NCBI GenBank assembly: GCA_021397835.1
Contig: JAJFZO010000168.1
Span: 6,510,001 to 6,574,000 of the forward strand
Reading direction: 5' to 3'
DNA length: 64,000 nucleotides
DNA from: Moringa oleifera
Taxonomy: Eukaryota > Streptophyta > Magnoliopsida > Brassicales > Moringaceae
The position numbers and the translations under genes are program-made. A model generated the notes under the pieces. It was not told the DNA's origin and did not search any database. It saw nothing but the letters and a program-made list of their open reading frames with translations. Positions 24,581 through 42,817 of the stretch are shown here, piece after piece. Position 1 is the stretch's first letter. Every line of letters starts with the position of its first letter.

Positions 24581-25099
24581 GGTGATGCTATTGGCAAAGG
24601 AGAGGTAGCTTAAGTGTTAGATACATGTCAAGTCGCAAGGTGGATCGGTCAATGATGAACATTTGCAACACAAAGGAATGGTTAAAACTTTCGTTAATAT
24701 CCTTGATGATTAAGTTAGTGACGGATATAATTAATTATTATTATTATAATTAAATTTTGAAAAATATTATATTTATAATTTTGTTTTATATAATCATGTT
24801 GAAAAGTGTTGTAATCATTTTTTAAGGTAGGAAGCGTATTTATCGTCATAACTGAAATGTTTGACTTGTTATTTTTGATAGTTTTAGACATTTATCATTT
24901 TGTTTATATTATTTGTTCAATTTTATTCAATTGTTATTTTGATATATTTTTTATTTATTTTATTTTATTTTATTTTAAGTATGTAAATTTTATTATTTCA
25001 TTTGAATTTTAAAATGATGTACTTTAATATAAATTAGATTTAAAGAAAAAAACTCTCAAAAGTGAGGTAGATTCAAGATAAATTCGAGATCATCAGGTA
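24581..25099. mobile_element. About 520-bp insertion specific to copy B
   Basis: Alignment by eye of the A and B upstream regions breaks after TAGTGGTCACTGTT (ends 17994 in A, 24580 in B) and resumes with ATATGTAAAATTTTAT near 25100 (ATATATGAAATTTTAT near 17998 in A). The intervening 520 bases have no counterpart at A. I found no clear terminal repeats or target-site duplication, so a deletion from A is an alternative. It separates the fragment from kinase B. Confidence 0.45.
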
Positions 25100-25390
25100 C
25101 ATATGTAAAATTTTATTTTTACCCTTCAAGGATTAAAAAAAACAAAATCACATGTCTTTGCCACCAAATTTGGTCACTTGTGCGCGCTGCCGATGACTTG
25201 GTATTCTTTGACAACCAAGACATCTATCTATATATTAACAGGCCTGACAAGTCAGCTCCTCTTCTCAATACTTTGAAAGTTCTGCATAGATTAGAATGAG
25301 ACAAGCATGACAGAACCCATTTTCAGATCAGTCAATAAGTTCAGGATCCTACCTCCTTCATTCTCCTCGACAACAAGTTCTGAACTAGAC

Positions 25391-28300
25391 ATGAAACTCA
25401 GCAGCAGGTTGGTTTTGTCAGGTCTGTTTTTCTTACTATATTATTTTCTCTCGCAGTTCTGCTTTGCTGTTGATATCATCACATCATCTCAGTCCATCAA
25501 GGACAATGAAGAAATAATCTCTAGCAGAAGTACCTTCAAACTGGGATTCTTCAGTCCTCCTAATTCAAGTCATCGTTATGTAGGAATATGGTATAATCAT
25601 GTTCCTGTAAAGACTGTCATATGGGTAGCCAACAGAAATAAACCTCTTGAAGGTTCTTCTGGGGTTCTCAGGATATCTCAAGATGGAAATCTTGTTGTCT
25701 TGAATAAGAAAAATGAGACCCTTTGGTCATCAAATATTTCATATCCACTGGCTAATTCAAGGGCTCAGCTCTTGGACACAGGAAATCTCATCTTGAAAGA
25801 TGAGTCCAGTGGAATTAAGATATGGGAGAGCTTCCAACATCCGTCAGATATATTCGTGGCAGGTATGAGGGTTGTGTCTGATGCAAGAACAGGTGAGATA
25901 ATGCAGTTTACATCATGGAAAAGTCCTTCTGATCCATCTGTTGGACGCTATTCCCTTGGCATCAATCCTCTACATGTTCCTGAGGTTTTCCTTTGGAATG
26001 ATAATAGGCCTTGTTGGCGGAGCGGTCCATGGAATGGTCAGATCTTTCTTGGAGTAAACATGAAGTCTGTTTACTTAAATGGATTCAATTTTGGTCGTGA
26101 TGCAGAAACGTTTCACCTATCTTATGTTAATGTAAATCAGTCTTATATAAGGAACTATGCATTGAAGTCAGAAGGATCAATAGTACTGATGCAATGGGAG
26201 GAGGGAATGGATGATTGGATGGTTAAGTGGACAGCTCCAGAGACAGACTCTGATGTTTATGGTGAGTGTGGGGCATTTGCGTCCTGCAATGCACATAAGT
26301 CACCAATCTGCAGCTGCTTGAAAGGATTTGAGCCGAAGAACAAGGAGGAATGGGCCAAAGGAAACTGGACAAATGGATGCACCAGGAGGAAGCCTTTGCA
26401 GTGTCAGAGGGTAGACAGTGGAAATGAAACAGACAAGCAGGATGGGTTCTTAAAGCTAGAGATGGTGAAGCCACCAGACTTGGCAGAGTGGTCGACTACA
26501 CTCCGAGAGGATAAATGCAAGGATGAGTGCTTGAACAGTTGTTCCTGTATAGCCTATTCATATTACACGAGCATTGGTTGTATGCATTGGACTAAAGACT
26601 TGATTGACATACAAAAATTTTCCAGCAATATTGGGGCAGATCTCTACATTCGTGTGGCCTATTCTGAACTGGGTAAGTAACCTATTCAAGAACCAAAGTC
26701 AAAATCATTAGTGCTGTCTGTTTTGAGTAGTTAACTTAATGGTCTTGTTCTTATTTATAGATGAAAAGAAAAAGTACCTAAAGACAGTCATAGCCATATC
26801 GGTCGTGATACCACTAGTCTCCATTGCCATTTGCACATTTTTCTCATGGAAATGGATGGCAAAATACAGAGGTAATGGCAGCAATTTATATCACAGCTTA
26901 GTTTGAAGTGTACATTGCTTATTGTTACTTCTATTCCTTGTCAGCAAGGAAGATAAAGAATGAGGAAATCTTCTTGTTCAACACAGAGGAAACAAGTTCA
27001 AATGTTGCAGGTGACGTTCTGCTTGGAGACAACATGAACAATGTCAAATTCCAGGAGCTACCACTGTTCAGTTTGAAGAAACTAGCAACTGCAACAAACA
27101 ACTTTAGCCCATCCAACAAGCTTGGCCAGGGTGGCTTTGGTCCAGTGTATAAGGTGCTTTTGCTCTCTTTTGAGGGGTTCATTGTCTGCTAATCAGATAC
27201 ATTTCAGTGACTTGATATTAATTTCTTTACAGGGAACTTTACAAGATGGGCAAGAAATTGCAGTAAAAAGACTTTCTCGAACTTCTGGACAAGGACTAGA
27301 AGAATTCATGAATGAAGTGATAGTGATATCTAAGCTTCAACATCGGAATCTTGTTAGACTTTTGGGGTGCTGTGTTGAAGGGGAAGAAAAGATTCTGGTA
27401 TATGAATACATGCCAAACAAGAGCTTGGATGCGTTTATCTTTGGTTAGTTTATGCTAATGCCCTTCCTCTTCCTTTTCTTTCTAGTGTCAATCTTCTAGC
27501 CTGCACAGATAAATATCCTTGGTTAAATTTCTTTTGTCTCTTTCAGATAAACATGATTTAGATCCAATGAAGCATGAAAGCCTTACCTGGAGAAACCGAT
27601 TCATCATCATCGAAGGAATTTGTAGAGGTGTCCTTTACCTTCACAGAGACTCGAGATTAAGGATCATTCACAGAGATCTGAAGGCAAGTAACATCCTGTT
27701 AGATAAAGAACTGAACCCAAAAATTTCAGACTTTGGAATGGCAAGGATTTTTGGAGGCACTGAAGATCAAGGTAACACGAGAAGAGTTGTTGGAACATGG
27801 TAAGTAGCCTTTCCTTTCTTATTAATTTATAATCAAACACATTCAAGCTTACAGGTTTTCTTCTTGAGCTGCAGTGGCTACATGTCCCCTGAATATGCAA
27901 TGGAAGGTCGATTTTCAGAAAAATCTGATGTGTTTAGCTTCGGGGTCTTGTTGTTAGAGATTGTTAGTGGAAGGAAAAACACAAGCTTCTATGAAGATGA
28001 AGAGTCCTTAACCCTTCTGGGTCACGTAGGTGTATTCTACTAATTCAAAGCCTCGCTTAAATGAGGCTTCATATTTCATTAAGCTTGAAGATTTCTTGTG
28101 TCTTCATCTTCCAGGCATGGAAGCTGTGGAACGAGGACAACATTGTAGCTCTGATCGATCCAGGCATCTATGATCCAGGGTTTCAGATAGAGATTCTGAG
28201 AAGCATACATGTGGGACTGCTGTGTGTGCAAGAATACGCGAAAGACTGGCCAACTATGTCTGGTGTTATTTCCATGCTTAAGAGTGAGATTGTGGATCTT

Positions 28301-28423
28301 CCTAAGCCCAAGCGACCTGCATTCACTGCAAGGCAGACTCTATTGAGTACAGAGTCTGCTCAAGGCAGCCTGAAACCATGTTCCATAAACAATGTCACTG
28401 TCACAGTTGTTGAAGGCCGGTAG
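25391..28423 (+). CDS. Receptor kinase B: G-type lectin S-receptor-like kinase, possibly impaired
   Basis: Duplicate of kinase A with the same exon plan, 841 aa. Exons: 25391-26672, 26761-26871, 26945-27153, 27233-27443, 27547-27799, 27875-28025, 28115-28423. I chose the ATG at 25391, which matches A and starts the signal peptide; an in-frame ATG at 25307 would add 28 residues. Lectin, S-locus glycoprotein, PAN and membrane regions are as in A. Kinase loop [11 protein letters not shown]546, HRDLK D648 and DFG D666 are intact. Odd points: the first cysteine of the EGF-like CDVYG motif is Ser (S287, codon 26249-26251). The activation segment reads GTCGYMSPEY, because splicing after 27799 makes a Cys codon. 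The conserved Arg of subdomain XI is Trp (W784, codon 28247-28249). Exon 5 carries five extra residues. All frames are open, so I call a gene rather than a pseudogene, but signalling may be weakened. Confidence 0.88.
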
Positions 28424-28429
28424 CAAGAA

Positions 28430-31400
28430 AATGCTGCAAGAGACCTTTAGGGCAAACTCATCTGTTTATCCGATTCTATCAGCAAAGATCTTAAGAACTG
28501 AGTACTTCGTGAGTCCTGGACGATTGCAGCTTTGCATGACATCGGACTCCTACTGATGTTTTGGGTATTTTTTGTTTTTTGGGCAGGCAATTTCATCCTT
28601 CTAAAGGGAACATTCTTGCCAAGGACATATGGCCAATTTAATGCGGTGTTATTAATTCTCAATCTAAAGCTTGAGATAACTATTCATCAGCACGGAATTA
28701 TAAATTTTTGGTTTGTGAGATCTTGAAAGATGATTGTAACTATTACTGTAAGAAATTTTATTTGCAAATTTATTTCAATTATTAAGAAATTAGATTTTTT
28801 TTTGGTAATTATCATTTTTTCATAAAAATGAGAAATTAATAATCAAAGAGATCAACGGTAATTTAATTTTTTGTGCTATGGAAACTGAATGGTTTATTAA
28901 AACACTATTATCTATCAAACAGTTTATTTAATTTTACTATCTCTTATAATCCTCACTCTTAATTTCTGTAATTTTGGTTTGCTGTTAATTTTCCTTTGTC
29001 AACACCATCACCACCCCCATTAACACAAACTCATTTTCTGTAATTTTTTTTTCAAATAAATTAAAAATGGGATACAAAGGTCCTGCATGTGTACATGTGC
29101 TGTATATTTTTATTAATATTGGATAATAAATGTGTAAATGCCAATTTAATTTTATAATATATTTAAAATAAGATTGTAGCATAAAAAACAAAAATATGTT
29201 TCATTGATGTGTTTGTATCAGAAATTTCATTCATAAATAAATTAAAACAATGCAAATCATATTAAAATATATTTAAACAACAATAGTAGTAGATTTCCAA
29301 AAAAAAAAAAAAAAGGATAAGGTAAATATGTATTCCAATCTAAAACAATATTATTATATTAAATTTAAAATAAATAGCTTATTTATTGAAATATCTAATT
29401 ATTAAATATAAGTTTTCAAAAAGTTTATAAAAAACACAAAAACTAAAAATCAAGCTTTATGAAAAAGCTCTTATTATTATTATTGTAGTGGAAAATAATT
29501 ACAATTATTTTGAAAAAAATCTTATAAAATCTTAAAACTGTGATTTTTCTTTTCAAAAAATAAAATATGAATACATTATATATATATATATATATTCAAG
29601 AGAGAAAGGGAAGCACTTTTCTTGGGGAAGGGAGAATGTGATAGAAAAATAAGTTCAGCTTGTCACTTAAACTTTAGTCTTTCTACTGATTAATACAAAT
29701 CATTAAATCTTTTTATCACCACATCAAATTTTATAAGTCATTTTTTATTGAAAAATAGTTCTCAACTAACCATCTATACATATAGAGCTCTTGAAAACGA
29801 TTTGTTACCTAATGTTTAGGTAAGAGATTGATCGTGACAAGGTTCAATTATTGAATATTTGACTCAATTATCATCTAAGCAAAGTTTTTATACTTAAAAA
29901 TATCTCATTAACGTCACTTCAAATTTTTAGTATGTGTCTTTAATTATTTTAAAATATATTTATAAATATATAAAAATTTAAATGACAAAAATTATATGAA
30001 ACTTTAAATTATATCTTCTGATATCAAATGAATTTTGATGTCTAAATCTTGAAATATCAATTCGAATGAAATTGAATTCTATGAAAAAATTTAAAAATTA
30101 AAAATTTTTTAATTAAAAACTTTGTACAATAAATTTTGGTTTAAAAATTGTTGAATATATAAAGAAATATTCAACATAAAAACATTAAAATTTTTAAGAA
30201 TTAAAAATATTCTTTTGAAACTTACAATGTCAAAATTTTGAAAAATCATAAACAATTATTTGTAAGTTAAAAATTATTTAAATTATTTTTAAATATTTTA
30301 ATAATAAAAATACATTTAATTTATCGAATTCGTTTTAGCAAATGTTCAATTTGATTAAGATAGTTGAAGACCTAAATTATCACTTTTTAGGATTGATCAA
30401 AACATAGGTATAATTTAAGGCTTTACATAATATTTACCAAAAATTAAAATATTACATATTATTTAACTAAGTAATTTTAAAACGATGATATAAGTCGTAG
30501 ACATCATCAAATAAAATTTTAAATTTTTTTTATTAAATTAAATAGTGAATCAAATTCAATGTATCTTATTAAACAAATTAACTAATTGATCTTTCACCAA
30601 ATGGGTTAACATCTTATCCTTTGAAAAAAAAAAATGTTGAACGATAAAAGTTTAGTTGGATTAATTCATGAATGAATTATGATGTGCAGATAAAACTACA
30701 TTTTTGTTATCAATTCATAACTTTTTATATAATGATAATCTTTTTGATTTAAAAAACATATACATAGGACAATCATAGGGAATTGTTCATAAACTATTCT
30801 GAACAGGATGGAAGAATGAGATAAATTGCATATTAAAAAATAGAATTCCAGAGTCTTAATGGACAAAAAGTTAAGGCACCAGTCTTTTTTTAATAAGTCA
30901 TATTATAATCTTTCTTTACTGAACTAATGCAACTCACTTCCTACTTAAAAGAAGAATATCCCCATACCTAAACTGGCAATCACAATTATAATATCAGCCA
31001 TAAAGAAGCAAACAGGATGACCACAGCCTCCACAGCTCGTCGTCTTCTTTAGTCAATGGGCCCGCTTTAGAAACCAAATCTATCAACTATGACCTTATAA
31101 TATAATGTATTCCTGGATGGGATCCAGGGGGAAGTTCACTAAAGGAGACCTGGTCAACGATCACAGTCCAGATAAACAGAGACATGTACAGAGCCTGGCG
31201 GCTGCGAGTCACATTGTTTTCATGGTGGGTACAAGCATTGGCCCACGACATTAACAACTCTGAAACTTGGTAAATCTTTAGTAGCGTTGATTGGAGAATG
31301 GTCTACTTGCCATGCCGAACCAGGAAAAAAAAAAAGTGGCTTTCTTCCCATTGTTCTTGAGTGACCTCATTAAATGTTTCACATGGGTGTTTTGTGTGTT

Positions 31401-32132
31401 TATTAGCATTGTTTTAGGGTAAGACTGGGTAAGCCCACTCGGGTAGGGACCATGTTTGTCTAATGTGGTGGCTATTAGGAGACTAATTAACTAATCCACC
31501 TTCTCTAATTTTTTTCCATAAAAAATTGTTTGACCAATGAAGCTTCTGAGAACCCAACTTGCCAATAATCCTACCCTGACTCCAAATTGGGACTCATTTG
31601 TCATTTATCGAACTAAAACTCCATTTAACTTTTATTTAGGCTGAATATTGAAGATTTGATTAAACTGAAAGATAGCTGCGAAAAGGGAAATTTTGATGCA
31701 TAGCTCAGTATGAGTGCGCAGATAAAAGTAGCAAAACTCTGAATGAGATGAAAACAAAATTTTATGGAAGTGGGTCAACTAATCTCACATATTTCAATTC
31801 AGAGCAGCGTTATTCCAGGAAAACAACTGTTAAGAAAGTTACACACCAATGCCGTCAATGGCATGTGCTGCTAATTTTCTTGTGATTCTTACCTAACCGG
31901 GCAACCCCTTTCCTTGATCTGTCCGTGTTTTCTTCGGTCAAAATTTAAACACCAATATTCCCTGTCAGAATATCTCAGACGACAAATCTGTTCTATAACA
32001 CATGAAGTCTAATTTGTCTTCTGCAATACCATAGGTAGCCAGCCACTGAATTTTACAGGTCCTCCATTTCTGCTTCTCTCCCGGATCTTTATCTTTGTAT
32101 GAATCTTTTTATCTCTCAGAGATTGTGAAAGA
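28430..32132. other. Intergenic region B-C
   Basis: About 28485-28965 has no counterpart downstream of A; beyond it 28970-29175 matches the A flank again (for example AATTTAATTTTATAATATATTTAAAAT). 29.2-30.9 kb is AT-rich without ORFs; a TA run lies at 29577-29595. 30.9-32.1 kb is less AT-rich and is probably the promoter and 5' UTR of kinase C. Confidence 0.5.
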
Positions 32133-35100
32133 ATGCGCAATTCTAAGAAAAATCAGGTTTCAGTTTTTCTTTTCTTGTTCTTCTTTCAATTCTTTCTTGC
32201 TCCTCTTTGCCATGCAGTTGATAGAATCACAGTGGGCGAATCGATAAGAGACGGCCAGTATTTGATATCAGATAATGAGGTGTTTCAACTGGGATTCTTC
32301 AGCCCCAATAACTCTAGCTCACAGTATCTGGGTATATGGTACCACAAGATTGAGCCTAGAACAGTTGTATGGGTTGCAAATAGAGACAGGCCAATCTCTG
32401 ATCGATCAGGAGTTCTTACCATTGGAGATGATGGAAATCTCGTGGTCTTAGATGGGAACAACAATACAGTTTGGTGGTCTAATGTTACGGCATCGACAAA
32501 CACAACAGCAAGACTGGCGGGATCAGGGAATTTGGTTCTTTCTGGCAGTGAACATGCTGACGATTCCAGTGGACACTACTGGCAGAGCTTTGACCATCCA
32601 ACAGATACGTATCTACCTTCAATGAGAGTTCGAGTAAACGCTGCAGTGCGAGAGAATCGTGCCTTCACATCCTGGAAATCTCCCGATGATCCTTCGCCGG
32701 GGAACTACACGATGGGTGTTGATTCAGATGGAGCACCAGAGATAGTGATATGGAATGGCGATGGAAGACGGTGGAGAAGTGGTCAATGGAATTCAGCAAT
32801 CTTCACTGGTGTACCCAATATGAGTAGCACAACTAATTATATTTATGGGTTTAAGCTTTCTTCTCCTCCTGAAGCAGATGGAAGTGTGTACTTTACATAT
32901 GTGCCAGCTGATAAATCTGATCTTCTGAGGTTTCAGATAACCTGGGATGGAAAGGAAGAGCAGTTAAGGTGGAATAATCAAAAGAAGAATTGGAGTGTGA
33001 TGCAATCAGAGCCTGTTAATGACTGTGAGGTCTACAATTTTTGTGGAAATTTTGGTATCTGTGATTCATCGGATTCCAGAAAATGTAGTTGCATGGATGG
33101 GTACCAACCAAGGTTTGATGCTGACTGGAAAAAAGGGAATTGGTCAGGTGGCTGCAAGCAGAGAACACAATTCAAGTGCCAGAGGAATGACAGTCTAACA
33201 GGAGGAGAAGATGGGTTTCGAGGGCTGAAATCGTTGAAGTTGCCGGATTTTGAAGGCGTGGTGACATTGGATGATTCAGAGAGTTGCAGCCAAAAGTGTC
33301 TGAAGAATTGCTCCTGCACTGCTTATGCAGATGTTGCAGGGATCGGATGCATGATATGGACTGGTGACTTGATTGACATACAGCGCTTCAGCAAAGGAGG
33401 GAGTACGCTCTACATCCGTCTAGCTGGTTCTGAGCTGGGTGAGCGAATCTCATTTTACAGTTCTTCTCGTTCCAGTTTTCTTCGTTCTTCATAAAACTAT
33501 TCAATGTTCAATAGGAATTTTACCAGATTAGAGCATAATTGGTTAAGTTCACTACTTTTGCATATCACATGACCCTCTTTTTGTTGTATCCAAAATAGGA
33601 GGAGAAAGCAAACGAAAGATATCGAGCCCTGTGATAATTTCAGTAGTAGTGGTGGGAACATTCTTTCTAGGCTTATTGATATTGCTTCTACGGAGATTCA
33701 GAAAAAACCAGAAAGGTACTAGTCTGTCTTCTTCTTCTTCTTCTTTTGAGGATAATGACCTATTAATTTAGTTTTTATACCATGCAGGATGTTCTGGAGT
33801 TTCATCGCTTTCTTGTTGCAAGAGCGAAAATGACATACCAGTCATTGATATGAACAAGAGCAGAGAATTCTCCACAGATTTTTCAGGATCAGTTGACCTT
33901 CTTATAGAAGGAAATGATGGAAACGGTCCAGAATTACCCATGTTCAACTTCAACTTTTTAGCAGCTGCTACGAACAACTTCTCTGAAGAAAACAAGCTTG
34001 GACAGGGTGGATTTGGTTCTGTGTACAAGGGAAAACTTCCTGGAGGACAAGAGATAGCTGTAAAGAGGCTTTCAGGCAGGTCAGGCCAAGGCTCAGAAGA
34101 GTTTAAGAATGAAATTCTACTGATTGCCAAACTACAGCATAGAAATCTTGTCAGACTACTCGGCTACTGCATTCAAGGGGAAGAAAAGATGCTAATTTAC
34201 GAGTACATGCCCAACAAAAGCTTGGATTACTATCTTTTCGGTTTGTTCATTTACTCTTCTTAAACAATCTCTGTTCTTAGCCTTTGTTCCATGTTTGAGC
34301 CTGTTCTGACAATTGCAAAATTATCATGGCAGAGGAAGCTAAGCGATCATTGCTAGACTGGAAAACCCGGTTCGCAATCATAGAAGGGGTTGCAAGAGGA
34401 CTTCTCTATCTGCATCGAGATTCAAGACTTAGGATCATTCATCGAGACATGAAGGCTAGCAACATTTTGTTGGATGCAGAGATGAACCCGAAGATTTCAG
34501 ACTTTGGCATGGCAAGAATCTTTGGGGGTAACCAAAATGAAGCAAATACGGTCCGAGTTGTTGGCACATAGTAAGTGATTCTATACACTTATCCGAAATA
34601 CTTAAATTTCAGTGTTCCATCAACAACTTGAATAATCTGAATTTCACAACCGATGTTATAATGCAGTGGTTATATGTCCCCTGAATACGCAATGGAAGGA
34701 CTGTTTTCAGTGAAGTCAGACGTGTACAGCTTCGGGGTGTTACTGCTAGAGATTGCAAGTGGTCACAGGAACACAAACTTTCGCACGGCGGAACACTGCA
34801 GCCTCATTGGTTACGTAAGTAGTTCTTGTCACTTCCTGTGAATTCAGACATTTTCTCTGAATCATGACACTGAAGTGGATTCTTGGTCTGATTAATGGCA
34901 GGCATGGCATGTCTGGAACCAAGGCAGAGCAATGGAGCTTGTTGATCCTTCAATCCGAGATTCATGTGACAGGAGTGAAGTCCTCAAATGCATACATGTA
35001 GGCATGTTATGTGTGCAAGATTCTCCATTAAACAGGCCGAACATGGCAGCCGTGGTGCTGATGCTTGAAAGCGAAACTCCAACACTTCCACTGCCTAGAC

Positions 35101-35210
35101 AACCTACCTATACTTCAATGAGGAGATCTGTGGATGCAGAACTCATCCTGGAAGGTCAAGATATCGCGTCTTCAAATGATATGACAGTCACCATTGTAGT
35201 TGGGAGATAA
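32133..35210 (+). CDS. Receptor kinase C: G-type lectin S-receptor-like kinase with one intron lost
   Basis: SD1-class receptor kinase, 856 aa. Exons: 32133-33438, 33599-33715, 33788-34240, 34333-34570, 34667-34814, 34902-35210. The ATG at 32133 leads directly into a Phe/Leu-rich signal peptide. B-lectin motifs [10 protein letters not shown] and [11 protein letters not shown]-locus glycoprotein block [14 protein letters not shown]-like [13 protein letters not shown] and PAN motif [11 protein letters not shown] are all in exon 1. Exon 2 encodes the membrane span. The kinase has [18 protein letters not shown]567, HRDMK with D664, DFG D682 and GTYGYMSPEY. The intron that splits the glycine loop from the following strand in A, B, D and F is absent; the sequence reads straight through VYKGKL. 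The C-terminus ends TIVVGR. It is more diverged from A/B than these are from each other. Function as a membrane receptor is inferred from family. Confidence 0.92.
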
Positions 35211-36492
35211 CCCAGAAAAGTAAACTTCTCTCCTTTCTCACTTTTCATATGGTATTGAATACAAAATTGAAGCACAATTTAAGTATTCTTGGTGTTCTTG
35301 TGTATATTTGAATACATATAGTTAAGTATCAGAGTGGTTTTCATGTAAGCTGGCAGTTTTTCCTGGTAAGCTAGCTGCTTGTTTTGATCTTAGCGACTAC
35401 CTGAGCTGTGTTTGTGATGAGCAAATGAGCTGCAAACCATGTACATAACATAACCGGAAGGATTGTTTAGTATTTTCTGTGGGATTTATTCAGGAAAATC
35501 TAGGAGCCTGGTTTACAATTCTTAAGCTGCATTGATCATCATTTATATATAATATATAAATTGAAGAAAAGACAATGTTCAGAATATTAGGATTTGATTA
35601 TAACATGCTATCATGGAAGGTGAACAAGGCAAGCAATAAGGTCAACATTTAAACATGTTGAAAGGCCTCATGAGTTGGTGAGGTATAAAGTATACCCAAG
35701 TTCTTGCCTGGAAATATTCCAATAAAAAACCCAAGTGAGAACCAATGCCCCAAAGCAGAACTCGTTTCCAATCAATTTTCTTGGTATCCAAACAGCAAGG
35801 CTAAACATAAAAGGTTAACAGACTGTGGAGGCAGTTCCCTGAGAGGGACTTATTCTTAGGGCAGTGGGTTGATATCAAGGCCTGAAGTGAATTCTAAGCA
35901 AATGGGTTGTTGTCAAAAGAAGAATTAGATTGAAAAGAAGAGGAAAAAGAGAAAACAAATGAAAGCAAGAAATCTTTAATTTGATTACTTACCCTTCCTT
36001 CAATCTTCCTACTTTGACAAGTAGGACTAGATTTGGGCATGATATGATGCAAGCCCATGTCAGGACAATATATATTAAAAGTTTTTCCTTTTGGAATTAA
36101 TTATACAGGAAAATGAGGGAAAGTTAGGTCATCTTCTTAGTTTGACCAGTAAAAATATATCCCATTCAACAAGCCAATTTTGATCCATGTGTTCTAGGTT
36201 ATCTATTAATTTTCTCTTACTACTATGGTAAAGACATCAAGGGTTTATTTCTTTAGTTTGAACATTGAAGGGTGAATCTTTGATTTCACTGATGATCAAA
36301 GAATAGATAGAATTTTCTACCGAAAAGGAAGAAGAAAAAAGTAACAAAAAGAGACCAGGAAAATGAAAGCAGGCCCAGAGTCAATAGTCCTCATTTTCTA
36401 TCCCATCAAACAACACCAGTGACTTCCAACGTGAATAAACGAAGTACCCAAATTTGCATTTTTGGCAGAAAGAAACAGAGAGAGCAGAGAGA
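35211..36492. other. Intergenic region C-D
   Basis: No supported ORF. It probably contains the 3' UTR of C and the promoter of D. Nothing repetitive was recognised. Confidence 0.5.
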
Positions 36493-41301
<4,809 letters not shown>

Positions 41302-42321
41302 TGAAAGGCATGGAATATCAACCACATTTTGTACATCTCTGTTAAGGTTTTCCTTGTGTATTTACCCTTATATTTTTCTTGCTTCCCTTTGGCTTTCTCA
41401 TAAGCTAATTAAGGGTATCAAAGGGAGTCATTCGATTTCACATCCTCTGAGAGATTTTCTTTGTCAACCGATTTTAAAGGCGAATATAAAATTCCCTTGG
41501 GTTTCGATCAATAAAAAATTATAATTATAATTTGATTATATTTATTATTATTTTATTGATTTAAATGTGGAATCTTTTAGTTTTGCATAGTTTTTAAAGT
41601 TTCAACCATTCTCTTTGCAAAGTATTTTATGAGTGATGACGTATTTATAAATTGTTTATAATTTGAAAATAAAATAAAATAATTAAAATCGATTATCAAA
41701 TTTAAAGCATTAAAAATTATAAAAATAATTGAAAATTCATTATAAATTATATTCATGACTAATAAATATATATATTATTAATAATAAGAATCTAGAAATG
41801 AATTTATATAAAAATTATCTTGAGATATTTTGTTATTTATTGAAAATTTGTTATATCTATTATCAAATTTGAAACATAAAATTAAACTTATTTGCTTTTT
41901 TTATTAGAAAATAAATGTTTTTTTAAAATATACTTCAAAAATAATAAATATATTCGTAAAATAATTGAATAAATGTAAGTGATACCTTTCAATAAGTATT
42001 AGTAGATAATTTTGGCATGTAGAATCCAAATGGTAAATATTGGATCGGTATTCAAGTTCATCATTTCTACATTAAATTAATAATATAAAAAATTAGAATC
42101 AAACATTTACTGATCATAAATAAAAAAATAAATATATGCTATCAATTAATAACTTCTCATACATTTCACTGAGATATTGAATTGGATATTAAATGATACT
42201 TTTAAATATTTGCCGAATAAAGTAAAATGGCAAACTATATGAATCAAATCCTTTAATATTTAATTTTTATTTGTGCAAATAATTTGATATAAAAATTAAT
42301 CAGTTTGTATGTGAAAAATAA
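41302..42321. other. Intergenic region D-E, AT-rich
   Basis: No gene seen beyond the likely 3' UTR of D (first 200 bases or so). Confidence 0.5.
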
Positions 42322-42817
42322 TTGAACTTGCCATTGCAATCACCGGAGTCTCATTTCCGATCACATTCCTTTCCGCGCAAAGAGCAACTGACTTCCTTCT
42401 TCTCTGTGCTCTGTTTCATTCTCATCTCTTGCATGTTGCCCACCTTCACTGCAAAATCAAGAATAGACATCTCGTCCCCCCGTTGAGTTTCTCTGTGATT
42501 GGGAGACCTTGGTTTCCCCAACAGAAATCTTCGAACTGGGCTTCTTCAGCTCCGAGCGTTCGAGTAACAGCTACGTAGGTGTCTGGTACCAGAACCTGAC
42601 GCCACTCGGAGCGCTGTGGGTGGCCAACTGGGACAAGCCGGTCTCTCTGAATTCCAGAAAGCTCGTGGTAAACGATCATAACCAAATTCTAATATTCAAC
42701 TGTACAGACTCTGTTTGGAGTGCAAATCCAAAAATTCGAGCAACCAGGCATGTTTTACAGCTTCTAGACTCCGGCAATCTCGTTCTCAAAAATCTAAGTG
42801 GGACTGATTCAGACGGG
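42322..42817 (+). pseudogene. E-left: truncated lectin-kinase exon 1 without start codon
   Basis: Matches F from its 5' leader to B-lectin residue ~135. The start codon is lost (the context AATGGCTTCC of F and of the right arm reads ACTGACTTCC here) and the signal-peptide frame is broken. From 42509 the frame is open through IFELGFFS, YVGVWYQN, GALWVANWDKP and LLDSGNLVLKN, then runs into the antisense right arm. It has no S-locus glycoprotein, PAN, membrane or kinase part. Known SD1 proteins have WVANRD at the lectin core; here it is WVANWD. Confidence 0.85.

Noticed and set aside
36454..36492. N-terminal extension of kinase D
   Set aside because: It starts at TTG; the first ATG in frame is 36493.
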